Positions 17,104-25,711 of a stretch of 64,000 nt of DNA are shown one piece after another (within the stretch, counting starts at the first letter, position 1; every line of letters begins with the position of its first letter). The DNA lies in contig NZ_NGJZ01000003.1 in the NCBI RefSeq assembly GCF_003987595.1, positions 1-64,000 on the forward strand, given 5' to 3'. The notes beneath the pieces were generated by a model that was not told the DNA's origin, made no database searches, and saw only the letters and a list, made by a program, of their open reading frames with translations. Both the position numbers and the translations under genes were made by a program. Source of the DNA: Vagococcus entomophilus (lineage in GTDB: Bacteria; Bacillota; Bacilli; Lactobacillales; Vagococcaceae).

Positions 17104-18514
17104 GTTTGAATTCCTTTCCAACTTCATCTTTATAACCAAACAACCAAGTTAAAGTAAATGCTACAGCAAATCCTACCACACAAACAAGAATGTATAATGG
17201 TAATTGACTGTTTAAGTACAATAGCATACCTGGAATAACCGTGATGGACATTCCTGTTGCTTTTAGAGAAAAGAGACTTGCAAGAAATCCGCCTACGCCA
17301 CCACCAATACATCCCATGAAAAACGGTTTAACGTAACGAATGTTCACACCAAAAAGTGCCGGTTCGGAAATTCCTAAAAGTGCAGAAAATGAAGATGGAA
17401 ATGCTACAGATTTTATTTTTGCACTCTTTGTTTTCATGCCTACAGCAAATGCTGCGCCTGCTTGCGCAGCCATTGAAGCTGAGCTAATTGGATTGACCAA
17501 ATTCCAGTGATTGTCGGCTAACATTTGGATTTCGATTAAATTTAACGCGTGATGTAACCCAGTTACCACAATGATTTGGTTGATGGCACCGTATACTAAT
17601 CCGCCGAGTCCAAATGGTAAATTGAGTAGTAACTTCACAATGTCTAACATCCAGACTTCCACTTGATGGAAAAGTGGTCCTACTACAAACAAGGCAATAA
17701 GAAGCATTAATAACAAACTTAAAAATGGCGTCACAATCAAATCCAAAACCTCTGGAACATGCTTTCTTATTTTCTTTTCAATATTAGAACCGACAAAACC
17801 CATAATAAATGCAGGTAAAACGGATCCTTGGTAACCAGCCACTTTAATAAAACCAAAAAACATTAATGGGTTAGCATTTCCTTGTGCTACATCCCAAGAA
17901 GTTGGCAATAACGGGCTGACTAGCATGAGCCCTAACAAGATACCCAAAAGTGGGGAGCCTCCAAATACTCTAAATGCGGACCAGCAGACCAAAACGGGTA
18001 AAAAACTAAATGCTGTATCAGTTAGTACCTGCGTAATCACTAAAAAATTGCTTGAGATATCAGCAGGCACTAATCCAAACCAATGCAAAATTTGCTCTTG
18101 TGTCACAACATTCCTCAGTCCCATAAAAAGACCTGTTGCAACTAGAGCGGGGATAATTGGCACAAACACGTCTCCAAATACTCTCAACATACGCTTAAAC
18201 CAATTGTCTTCTTCATCAGAGGCAATCTCTTTTAATTCTGACTTAGACGTGGCAGATACTCCAAGCGACTCCACTGCCTCATATACACGATTGACAGTTC
18301 CAGTTCCAAAAATAATCTGATACTGACCAGAGGTAAAAAAATAACCTTTTACTTTATTAATTTCCTCTACTTTTTCATCATCTATACTATCTCTATCCTT
18401 GACAATCAAGCGCAATCTTGTTGCACAATGTGCCATAGATATAATATTTTCGCTACCACCTACGGCTTCTATAAGTTCTTTCGCAATGACTTTGTATTCG
18501 TTTTCATTACTCAA
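17096..18514 (-). CDS. PTS EIIBC permease, sucrose/beta-glucoside superfamily, lacking IIA
   Basis: The 472-residue protein has IIB with Cys30 in AHCATRLRL, the domain-end signature GQYQIIFGTGTVNRVYE, then about 10 spans with GLHHALNLIEIQM and ISEPALFGVNIRYVKP. The start is probably TTG at 18514, 9 nt after AGGAGGG; the GTG at 18523 overlaps that site. It depends on a IIA made elsewhere, possibly the one at 11.7-12.2 kb. The substrate is a disaccharide or beta-glucoside handled by the coupled GH3 enzyme. Confidence 0.83.
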   Translation of the reverse strand: MSNENEYKVIAKELIEAVGGSENIISMAHCATRLRLIVKDRDSIDDEKVEEINKVKGYFFTSGQYQIIFGTGTVNRVYEAVESLGVSATSKSELKEIASDEEDNWFKRMLRVFGDVFVPIIPALVATGLFMGLRNVVTQEQILHWFGLVPADISSNFLVITQVLTDTAFSFLPVLVCWSAFRVFGGSPLLGILLGLMLVSPLLPTSWDVAQGNANPLMFFGFIKVAGYQGSVLPAFIMGFVGSNIEKKIRKHVPEVLDLIVTPFLSLLLMLLIALFVVGPLFHQVEVWMLDIVKLLLNLPFGLGGLVYGAINQIIVVTGLHHALNLIEIQMLADNHWNLVNPISSASMAAQAGAAFAVGMKTKSAKIKSVAFPSSFSALLGISEPALFGVNIRYVKPFFMGCIGGGVGGFLASLFSLKATGMSITVIPGMLLYLNSQLPLYILVCVVGFAVAFTLTWLFGYKDEVGKEFKHA

Positions 18515-18583
18515 AATAATCACCCTCCTATTTATGGGTTAACTATACAATGTTTTGCTTCTGACAAACAGTGTGATTTTTAT

Positions 18584-19408
18584 CTATTTTCGGTCATTTT
18601 TTAACATTTTATATTTTCTCGGTGTAACACCAATCATCGTTTTAAAATACATCCGCATTGATTTTTCATTTGGGAAACCCGAACGTATGGAAATCTCTTC
18701 TAAGCTTAAATCCGTTGCATCCATCATTTTTATTGCCGCTTCTAAGCATAAGCTTCTTTTATACTCGATAAAAGTTTGACCCGTATATTGGTGGAACATT
18801 CTGGATAAATAATTCATCGAGTAACCACTCAGTCTTGAAAGTTTCGCAAGGGTCAACTCTTTCGTATAATTGTCTTGGATGATTTTGATTACACGGCTGA
18901 CTTTCTCATTTTGAATTCTTTTTCTTTCACTTGTTTCATCTACCGCTTGACTAAAAAAACGAAGAAGCAAGTATTGCAATTTATGAATCAGACTTTTTTG
19001 CAGATAAGGTAAATACTCCGTCACCTGTTCGTGCTGTACTTCGACTTCTTTGATTGTATCAACTGTTACTTGGTACTCAGCCGTTTCCTTCTTTTTTGAT
19101 GAAATATCCACTTGAACATTTTCATCTTTTAAAAATGATTCAGATAAATACAAAACAATCACTTCATTTTCTGTCAAGCTTTGTGTAGCATGCGGGACTA
19201 AACTATTAATCACATAGAACTCATTTTGCTTTAGTACCACAATCTCTCCACCAATCCAAATTTTCAAGCAACCAGAAACACAATATAACAATTCGATTTC
19301 TTTATGGACATGCATTGGGATAATTCGCTTCGTATCTTGTGAAAAAAATTTAAATAGATAACTGTTGGTTTTTGCATCTAAATAAATGGTTTCATATTCT
19401 TGATCCAT
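18584..19408 (-). CDS. AraC family regulator with cupin sensor
   Basis: The 274-residue protein has an N-terminal cupin domain (MHVHKEIELLYCVSGCLKIWIGGEIVVL) and a C-terminal double helix-turn-helix (LAKLSRLSGYSMNYLSRMFHQYTGQTFIEYKR ending GVTPRKYK). It lies directly upstream of the PTS/GH3 genes on the same strand and probably activates them in response to the sugar. The promoter between them has a TATAGT -10 but a badly spaced -35, which fits an activator. GGAGG lies before the ATG. Confidence 0.85.
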   Translation of the reverse strand: MDQEYETIYLDAKTNSYLFKFFSQDTKRIIPMHVHKEIELLYCVSGCLKIWIGGEIVVLKQNEFYVINSLVPHATQSLTENEVIVLYLSESFLKDENVQVDISSKKKETAEYQVTVDTIKEVEVQHEQVTEYLPYLQKSLIHKLQYLLLRFFSQAVDETSERKRIQNEKVSRVIKIIQDNYTKELTLAKLSRLSGYSMNYLSRMFHQYTGQTFIEYKRSLCLEAAIKMMDATDLSLEEISIRSGFPNEKSMRMYFKTMIGVTPRKYKMLKNDRK

Positions 19409-19428
19409 TGTCTTTCCTCCATCTTTTG

Positions 19429-20355
19429 TTAGAGTTTCTGTAAGTGGCTCACTTGCTTGTGAAAGTAATCAAGTAACTTCGCTTTTAACGCTACCGGTTC
19501 AATTTGGATCATCCCACTAACAAATTTGGCTAAATAACTCAGCACAAAGTCCAATTCCATTGGATGGTATTGCCCGCACAAAAAGTAATGTCCGCACTCT
19601 TCCTTTAGCTTTATCGTAGGATAATTTTCTTTATAATACTCATCTACTAAAGAAGATGAAATTTCTACTTTAAACAAGCAACTTCGCTCTAATTTGTTAC
19701 AACCAGCAATTTTACTGATTCGCTCTGGTGCTAGTCCTTTGTCTGCTTCTAATTTGTTTAATCCCTCAATCTTATCGCAGCGAAAAGTCTTTATCGTTCG
19801 ATTGCCATAATCGTAAGCTTGAACATACCATTGATTAAAACGTGAAATGATTTGATAAAATTGAACTGTATACTCCTTCTTATTGTAAAACATGACAACT
19901 TTTGCCTCATTAATACTATAATATAGAACCTCTTTTAAATACAGACTTGCATAAGGATGCTTTTGGTTTTCAAATTGAATCTTATTTTCAAATAAATGCA
20001 GTTGCTGCCGCATTCTGGGTGAAACGTTTTCTAAAAATTTTTGCCGAATTTGTTGAAATTCAGCAGTGAAAGGTAAACTTCTATACTCTTTTATCATCAA
20101 CAAAGACATATAAAGAGCAAATAATTCATTTTCAGTGAAGCGGATGGTTGGCAGCACTTGATTATTCAGTAACACATATTTTCCATAGCGCCCAGCATCA
20201 CTATAAAAGGCTAGTCCAATTTTCTCCAAAGAAGTCAGATCACGAAGCGCCGTACTTTTAGAAATTTCATATTTAGACATGATATCCGATAGGTTGAACT
20301 GTTTTTTTTCATTTAAAAAGCGCAACATATCATTTAATCGCTCACTTTTTTTCAT
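19429..20355 (-). CDS. WYL-domain transcriptional regulator with DeoR-like HTH
   Basis: The 308-residue protein has an N-terminal HTH (FNLSDIMSKYEISKSTALRDLTSLEKIGL) and a WYL-type ligand domain (YTVQFYQIISRFNQWYVQAYDYGNRTIKTFRCDKI). A WCX-like C-terminal part follows. It is divergent from the alpha/beta hydrolase gene (87 nt between starts) and 20 nt upstream of the AraC gene. It could control either. GGAGGGG is 4 nt before the ATG. The ligand is unknown. Confidence 0.8.
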   Translation of the reverse strand: MKKSERLNDMLRFLNEKKQFNLSDIMSKYEISKSTALRDLTSLEKIGLAFYSDAGRYGKYVLLNNQVLPTIRFTENELFALYMSLLMIKEYRSLPFTAEFQQIRQKFLENVSPRMRQQLHLFENKIQFENQKHPYASLYLKEVLYYSINEAKVVMFYNKKEYTVQFYQIISRFNQWYVQAYDYGNRTIKTFRCDKIEGLNKLEADKGLAPERISKIAGCNKLERSCLFKVEISSSLVDEYYKENYPTIKLKEECGHYFLCGQYHPMELDFVLSYLAKFVSGMIQIEPVALKAKLLDYFHKQVSHLQKL

Positions 20356-20442
20356 CGAACCCCTCCAATGGTTTCTTTATATGACACCTTTAAGTGCTAC
20401 AATCATAGCATAAAAGGAAATAAAATTATAGGAGGCACTTTT

Positions 20443-21216
20443 ATGAAACGACATTATTTTCAATCAGAAACGCTCACTCTCTCTTATCTGGATAACGAAC
20501 AAGTAGGAAAGCCAATCATCGTTTGTTTACATGGATTGTTTGGTAGCGCTACTTATTTTTCAACTCTTTTAAATCTTAAAGAGTTCCATGTATTTAGCTT
20601 AGACCAACGAGGTCATGGCTTTAGCGATCACGCTTCTAGTCAAGCGTATACCATTCAGCATTTTGTTCAGGACTTTTATGCATTTTATAAGCAAGTAGTA
20701 AAAACACAAGAATTTGTTGTTGTTGGGCACTCTTTAGGTGGTATCGTAGCTTACCACGCAGCTGCTGTTTGCCCTGATATCAAAAAAATTATCTTAGAAG
20801 ACATTGGCGCAATTGAAAAAGACGATTGTAGTTTTGCTGCAGAGTTGGACCGCTCTTTTCTAACACTCCAACAGCTCAATGACAAATTGGCACAATTTCA
20901 TCTTAAAGATTCCGTTTACTTTTTAGAGCGTACCACTCAAAAAGAAGAGGGGTGGTGTTTTCAGTTTGATGCCAAACATGCTCAAAAAATTCAGCACAAC
21001 CTCAACGGCAATCACTGGGAAACTTTGCTCAAAAGTAGTTGTCCCATTTTGCTTCTTCATGGAAAAAAATCATGGGTCATCTCAAATGAACATGCCTTAG
21101 AAATAGAGAAAAAACGTCCTCATACAAAAACAATCGTACTTGAAGAAGCTACTCACACAATCAACTTAGATGCACCCAATCTTTATCTCCAACATATTTT
21201 AGCATTTTTAAAATAA
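20443..21216 (+). CDS. Alpha/beta-fold hydrolase
   Basis: The 257-residue protein has oxyanion-loop HGLFGSATYF, nucleophile elbow GHSLGG (Ser near 98), a late Asp in LLHGKKSWVISNE and a final His in EEATHTINLDAP. It is cytoplasmic. Start 20443 follows AGGAGG, whereas the longer frame from 20368 begins in the promoter. The architecture is close to YbfF/MenH-like esterases, but the substrate cannot be told. Confidence 0.83.
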   Translation: MKRHYFQSETLTLSYLDNEQVGKPIIVCLHGLFGSATYFSTLLNLKEFHVFSLDQRGHGFSDHASSQAYTIQHFVQDFYAFYKQVVKTQEFVVVGHSLGGIVAYHAAAVCPDIKKIILEDIGAIEKDDCSFAAELDRSFLTLQQLNDKLAQFHLKDSVYFLERTTQKEEGWCFQFDAKHAQKIQHNLNGNHWETLLKSSCPILLLHGKKSWVISNEHALEIEKKRPHTKTIVLEEATHTINLDAPNLYLQHILAFLK

Positions 21217-21223
21217 TTCTATA

Positions 21224-21265
21224 AAAAACAGCTAAACCACATCTAGAAGTGGCTTAGCTGTTTTT
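21224..21265. terminator. Bidirectional terminator
   Basis: Arms 21224-21240 and 21249-21265 (AAAACAGCTAA...CCAC, one mismatch) have A and T flanks. It serves the hydrolase gene and the convergent HicB-like gene, whose stop lies in the right arm. Confidence 0.8.
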
Positions 21266-21550
21266 CTCATTGGCTAGGTCGAAGCCATCAAAGACTTCTC
21301 CGTCATAGTATTTCATTAGCTGATCTACAGATAGCAAAGAAGAGGTCATCTCTTCTGGAGGTTCTGTTTGACGTTCTATGTATGAATCGTACACCTCAGC
21401 TAGATTGCGGTAAAGCTCTTTTCTGGAACTTCCTTGCCCCGTTATAAAAGGGAATTCTCTGATAAATCCTCGATAAACAGGGTGTTCCTCTTCAAATTCA
21501 ATCGGTAACTCTGTAACGGTTAAGTTTAATTCTTCAAAGGTTTGATACAT
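21254..21550 (-). CDS. HicB-like small protein, orphan
   Basis: The 98-residue acidic protein has a central pattern (VYRGFIREFPFITGQGSSRKELYRNLAEVYDSYIE) resembling the HicB antitoxin N-terminal fold, in which a strand-strand-helix follows a G-x-G/T turn. No HicA toxin (a small protein with GSH near its start) flanks it, and no DNA-binding tail is obvious. It sits 14 nt downstream of the ABC-F gene and may be cotranscribed. The AAAGGAG site is good. The function is unknown, and the family link is tentative. Confidence 0.6.
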   Translation of the reverse strand: MYQTFEELNLTVTELPIEFEEEHPVYRGFIREFPFITGQGSSRKELYRNLAEVYDSYIERQTEPPEEMTSSLLSVDQLMKYYDGEVFDGFDLANEKNS

Positions 21551-21564
21551 TTTTTTCTCCTTTG

Positions 21565-23088
21565 TTAGGCTTCAATTTCAATCACACGTTCTACAAATGG
21601 TTCATAAAAGTCTTGCTCATGCGAGACTACAATTACTGTTCCTTCAAATTTGACCAAACTTTTGCGTAGGTTTTCTTTTGTTTCTTGATCAATATGATTG
21701 GTCGGCTCATCTAAAATTAAAAAATTGCTTGGCTTCATGGTCATCTGAGCAATTTTGACTTTCGTTTGTTCGCCTCCACTTAGCATTTTTAATGGCTCTT
21801 GAGCCAATTGATTTGTCAGTCCTGTCTTGGATAATTGTCGTCTCAACTCTTTTGTTGTGGCTTTAGGAAACTGATTACTTAAGTATTGCAGTGGACTTTC
21901 TAATGGGTTCTCCCAAACCAAGTCCTGTGAAAAATAATTCACACAAGTATTTTCAGGAAAATGAAACTCTCCTGAGATCGGGGGAATTTCTGTAATCAAG
22001 GTTTTGAGTAACGTCGACTTTCCAATCCCATTAAACCCTCTAATTGCAACTTTTTCTCCATAACGAATCGTTAGGCTCAGTGGATTGAGTAACGGAACTT
22101 CATACCCTATACAAAGTTGATCCGTTTCAAGTGCAAGTGCAGTGACAATCGGTTTGTAAGGAAATTCTATATTAGGTTTTGCAGCATCACTTGGTGGTGT
22201 CAAACGATCAATTTTGGACAGTTGTTTTTCTCTACTTTTTGCCATCGTTGAGCGCGAACCCGCCTTATACTTGCGGATATACGCCTCTGTTTTTTCAATC
22301 TGTTTTTTCTGTGCTTCGTATTGTCTCAAGTAAGATTCGCGATTTAATTCTTTTTGCTTTAAGGCACGTGTCAAGTTCCCAGTATATTTTGTTAATTTTC
22401 CGAATTCTATATCTGCAATGTGAGTAGTGATTTCATTTAAGAAAGTCCGATCATGTGAAACTACTAGATATGTGCCATCAAACTCTTGTAAAAATTGAGT
22501 TAACCATTGGATATGAGTATCATCCAAATGGTTTGTCGGTTCATCCAGTACTAAAATATCTGGCTTTTCTAAAAGTAATTTGGCAAGTATAACTTTAGAG
22601 CGCTGACCACCACTTAAATTTCGGAGCATTGTATTAAGACCTAACACTTCAAGCCCAAGACCCGTGGCCATTTCTTGAATAATCGTGTCCATTTGATAGA
22701 AATTACCTTGATCCAATTCTGTTTGTAAACGTCCCGCTTTTTCTAGTACTTTGTCATCCAGACTTTCGGCATATTCTGCGTATAGCTGGGTAATCATAGC
22801 CTCTTTATCCAACTCTTGTTGAAAAGCAGTTTGTAGAAACTCTTGAATACTTTGTTCTTCATTCACTTGCACATATTGATCCAAATACCCCAATTGTAAG
22901 CTTTTGGGACGTTCTACTTTGCCATCGTCAGGCAAGATTTCTCCCGTAATAATTTTGATTAGCGTACTTTTTCCAGCACCATTTTGACCGATTAACCCCA
23001 CATGCTCGCCTTTATTTATCTGTAAGTTTAACTCTTCGTATAATAACTTATCTCCGAATTGCTGTGTGATATCAACTAAATTCAACAT
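21565..23088 (-). CDS. ABC-F family ATPase (ribosome-acting)
   Basis: The 507-residue soluble protein carries two ABC cassettes, each with Walker A (GQNGAGKST; GFNGIGKST), signatures LSGGQRSK and LSGGEQTK, and Walker B LVLDEPTNH and LILDEPTNH. A basic linker of about 80 residues lies between them (YEAQKKQIEKTEAYIRKYKAGSRSTMAKSREKQLSKI). It has no membrane domain. ABC-F proteins work on ribosomes in translation or protect against ribosome-targeting antibiotics. Which applies here is unknown, although the uORF/terminator leader is typical of inducible resistance members. Confidence 0.87.
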   Translation of the reverse strand: MLNLVDITQQFGDKLLYEELNLQINKGEHVGLIGQNGAGKSTLIKIITGEILPDDGKVERPKSLQLGYLDQYVQVNEEQSIQEFLQTAFQQELDKEAMITQLYAEYAESLDDKVLEKAGRLQTELDQGNFYQMDTIIQEMATGLGLEVLGLNTMLRNLSGGQRSKVILAKLLLEKPDILVLDEPTNHLDDTHIQWLTQFLQEFDGTYLVVSHDRTFLNEITTHIADIEFGKLTKYTGNLTRALKQKELNRESYLRQYEAQKKQIEKTEAYIRKYKAGSRSTMAKSREKQLSKIDRLTPPSDAAKPNIEFPYKPIVTALALETDQLCIGYEVPLLNPLSLTIRYGEKVAIRGFNGIGKSTLLKTLITEIPPISGEFHFPENTCVNYFSQDLVWENPLESPLQYLSNQFPKATTKELRRQLSKTGLTNQLAQEPLKMLSGGEQTKVKIAQMTMKPSNFLILDEPTNHIDQETKENLRKSLVKFEGTVIVVSHEQDFYEPFVERVIEIEA

Positions 23089-23118
23089 CTTTTTCTTTCA
23101 TCCTTCCACCATTTTATC

Positions 23119-23155
23119 CAAAAAAGCTGAAGACAATTTCCATTGCCCTCAGCTT
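23119..23155 (-). terminator. Attenuator terminator in the ABC-F leader
   Basis: A 14-bp stem (5' arm 23155-23142, AAGCTGAGGGCAAT; 3' arm 23137-23124, ATTGTCTTCAGCTT; two G:T pairs) is followed by six Ts. It sits between the promoter and the start codon, about 30 nt before the ATG, so it must be bypassed for expression. The leader-peptide stop lies 2 nt upstream of the 5' arm. Confidence 0.75.
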
Positions 23156-23157
23156 AC

Positions 23158-23193
23158 TTATTTTAAAGAAACAAACATTAGTTTTTCACTCAT
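23158..23193 (-). CDS. Leader peptide (uORF) of the ABC-F gene
   Basis: The 11-residue ORF MSEKLMFVSLK begins at 23193 and ends just before the terminator stem. A weak AGG site stands 9 nt upstream. A shorter ORF, MSNRFLE (23190-23213), overlaps its start by ATGA. A ribosome stalled near the end of the 11-mer would cover the terminator's 5' arm and allow read-through, as in known ribosome-mediated antitermination of ABC-F genes. Translation is inferred. Confidence 0.45.
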   Translation of the reverse strand: MSEKLMFVSLK

Positions 23194-23241
23194 TCTAAAA
23201 ACCTATTGCTCATCTCACCTGAAACAACTCTCGTCTGGGCA

Positions 23242-23270
23242 AGTCTAACATTTGCTTCAACTATTGTCAA
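23242..23270 (-). promoter_or_regulatory. Promoter of the ABC-F gene
   Basis: TTGACA (23270-23265), 17 nt, TAGACT (23247-23242). The predicted leader is about 145 nt long. Confidence 0.75.
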
Positions 23271-23301
23271 ACTTCAAGTAAAAACGGCTATCTTAAAAGT
23301 C

Positions 23302-24123
23302 TTACTGATGCCATTCAACAATTTTTTCATTCATTCTTCTTAGACTGTCTTGTTGTGCAAAAGCGTTCCCATCAAACGTACCACCCAAACTGTATCCAGG
23401 ATAAAAGCAGTGTCCTGCCTCTTCATAGATATGTACTTCACATCTCTTTCCGCCTACTTTTTGTAAAAGAAGTTCTGCCATATCCAAACTATGCCAGACT
23501 TGATCCATTTTCCCAACAAAAAGGAGCATATCACCCAGATATAACGCAGGGTCGATTTGCGCAACTAAGGCATTCTTGTTGTGTGCTGTTTCTTTGCGAA
23601 ACTCGTTGGCCCATATAAAAGGTTGCTTTTTGATTCGGCTCACCAACTGATTGAACGTACTCTTTCGTGAGAAACGAATGTAAGGAAGCTCTTTTCCCTG
23701 ATAGAGCCATGTCCCCTTACCTTGAATTCCCTGAAAAGCATAAGCGGATGGCGAAAATAGTACCAGGTGAGAAACCATTGTAGGATAATAGCTTGCCAGT
23801 AATAAAGCAAGCTCTGCCCCTCTTGAAGCTCCTACAATCGTGAGTGGCTGCAGGCTTACTTGAGTATCGCGCAAGTAAGTTACTACTTTTTCGAAAAAGT
23901 TCAGCTCTATCTGACTAAGAGTAGCAGGAAGACAGGTTTTCCCAAAGTAATAAAGCGCATATACATGTTGTCCGTTTTCCGCAAGATTTTGGGCAATATC
24001 AAACAGACATCCACCTTCTGAGCCACCAAAGGTCAAAATCGTTCCTTTTACGCACTCTTTCCCTGGAAGAAACTCGTATCCTTGCACACAGCCTTCATAA
24101 ATGCTTTTAATCTCACACACCAT
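23302..24123 (-). CDS. Alpha/beta hydrolase of the BAAT C-terminal/acyl-CoA thioesterase type
   Basis: The 273-residue protein has FGGSEGG in the oxyanion region, nucleophile elbow GASRGAEL (Ser near 100), Asp in LFVGKMDQVWHS and His in YEEAGHCFYPGYS. This arrangement is typical of BAAT_C-like acyl-CoA thioesterases and acyltransferases, shortened here to the hydrolase domain. It is cytoplasmic and monocistronic. The ribosome site is weak. The natural acyl substrate is unknown. Confidence 0.75.
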   Translation of the reverse strand: MVCEIKSIYEGCVQGYEFLPGKECVKGTILTFGGSEGGCLFDIAQNLAENGQHVYALYYFGKTCLPATLSQIELNFFEKVVTYLRDTQVSLQPLTIVGASRGAELALLLASYYPTMVSHLVLFSPSAYAFQGIQGKGTWLYQGKELPYIRFSRKSTFNQLVSRIKKQPFIWANEFRKETAHNKNALVAQIDPALYLGDMLLFVGKMDQVWHSLDMAELLLQKVGGKRCEVHIYEEAGHCFYPGYSLGGTFDGNAFAQQDSLRRMNEKIVEWHQ

Positions 24124-24183
24124 TTGGCCCCAACTTTCTTCGTTTTTTAATAGTAAGTATACCCAATTTTTTTGTTTCTATTA

Positions 24184-24219
24184 AGAAAAAAGAAGCGTCC
24201 TTCTAAAAAGACACTCCTT
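24184..24219 (-). terminator. Terminator of the MFS gene
   Basis: A 10-bp stem (24219-24210 with 24199-24190, two G:T pairs) is followed by a T-rich tract on the minus strand. Confidence 0.65.
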
Positions 24220-24230
24220 TTTTACTACTT

Positions 24231-25421
24231 TTATTTTTGGGTTACAAATCGCTTTCTGACTACATAAAGATAGATAAAAGAGCCTACTAAAACAATACTC
24301 GAACCGACAAACAACCAATAAACGGCAATAAAATCAGCCAAATATCCGATGATTAACGTTGAACCACCGAAAACTAAAGCCTGAATTGCCACTTTCGCAC
24401 TGTAAATTTTGGGTAATTGTGCTTTTGCGGTATTTTTTTGTAAATAAGATTCTAATAGGATTTGATTGAGGTTACTAAATACTCCTACCAAACCACTGAA
24501 TATTAGCGCAAGCCACGGAATCTGATTAAGCCCAAATAAAAAAGTGCTTACAGCCATCATTAAGGAAGAAACAAGCAAAACCATTACAAAATTTTTCTCG
24601 ATAAACACTGTATTTTTTGTACAAAGCAGACCACCTATAATTAAGCCAGCAAAAAAAAAGGCATTGATATACCCCCACCAACTTTGGGACGTTTGTAAAT
24701 TGTTTGAGACAAAAAGATACAATATAGCAGAAATCCAAACCACTCCAGCGACAGATTCTAGAATCGACAAAATCTGAATGGAACGAAGGGTAGGATGATG
24801 GTAAATCAAACAAAATCCTTCCGTCAGTTCTCCTCGCTTTGAATGAGACTGCTGTTCACTCACTAGCGGTGTATCTTCTAGACAAAACAAAGCAATACTC
24901 GCAATTGCATATAAAAAGAAGGTTAGAGCCATTACCAGTTGATTGCCTAATACAGCAACAAAAACTCCACCTAAAGCCCAGCCTCCCAACTGAGAAGACT
25001 GATAAATCATTGATAGAATACCGTTTGCTCGTACAACCTGTTGCTTACCGACAAGCCTTGGAACCATTGCGCTAGAGGCTGGTTGCGCAAAACCATCTAA
25101 AAAAGTAAGCAAAAAAATAACCAGTAGTATTTCCCATAAAACTACTTTTTGGAGCAGCCCTATGCAAAAGATTCCTAATATTAACGTTTTAAATAGCTGA
25201 GAAAAGCTTAAGATTGCTTTTAATTTGTAGCGATTAAACAGAAGTGGTGCAAGGGTACTACTGACAACATAGCCTGCCATATTTAAAACGGGTAACAAAG
25301 ATACTAGAAAAGGAGAATTCTTTTCTTGATACAAAATTGCAATTAATCCTACTATATAGAGTACATCTCCGAAGTTGGCACACATTTGACTGACCCATAA
25401 TCGGTGAAATGACTGATTCAT
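24231..25421 (-). CDS. MFS transporter
   Basis: The 396-residue protein has about 12 spans. Its N-terminus, NQSFHRLWVSQMCANFGDVLYIVGLIAILY, matches the MFS_3/macrolide-efflux-like subgroup, and a QPASSAMVPRLVG loop follows the fourth span, as in that group. I start at 25421 (GAGGG 7 nt upstream); the GTG at 25499 has no site and would add a 26-residue polar tail. It is probably an exporter, of unknown substrate. Confidence 0.8.
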   Translation of the reverse strand: MNQSFHRLWVSQMCANFGDVLYIVGLIAILYQEKNSPFLVSLLPVLNMAGYVVSSTLAPLLFNRYKLKAILSFSQLFKTLILGIFCIGLLQKVVLWEILLVIFLLTFLDGFAQPASSAMVPRLVGKQQVVRANGILSMIYQSSQLGGWALGGVFVAVLGNQLVMALTFFLYAIASIALFCLEDTPLVSEQQSHSKRGELTEGFCLIYHHPTLRSIQILSILESVAGVVWISAILYLFVSNNLQTSQSWWGYINAFFFAGLIIGGLLCTKNTVFIEKNFVMVLLVSSLMMAVSTFLFGLNQIPWLALIFSGLVGVFSNLNQILLESYLQKNTAKAQLPKIYSAKVAIQALVFGGSTLIIGYLADFIAVYWLFVGSSIVLVGSFIYLYVVRKRFVTQK

Positions 25422-25711
25422 TTTAACAACCCTCTCGACATTTTTTGAATTTCTAAAAAATATCAATGGTTTACATCCCGCAAGTTCCTCTCTGTTCACT
25501 CAAGTTTTCTGATTAAATCTGTCTTTGGTTCTTTATTAAAAATAGTTATTGCTATATTCGCGCTACATGTTTGCACTCTAATTGAAATACTTGTCGTTTG
25601 GGTGTATGTAAAATGTTTCAAGTCATCATTCTGTTTTAGTATACACTAATGGTCTACATTAAAACTAGTGTTCTTTAAAGATCTTTCAAACTATTTTCAG
25701 CTAAGTCAACT

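Noticed and set aside
22179-22427. 82-codon plus-strand frame
   Set aside because: Antisense inside the ABC-F gene, no ribosome site.
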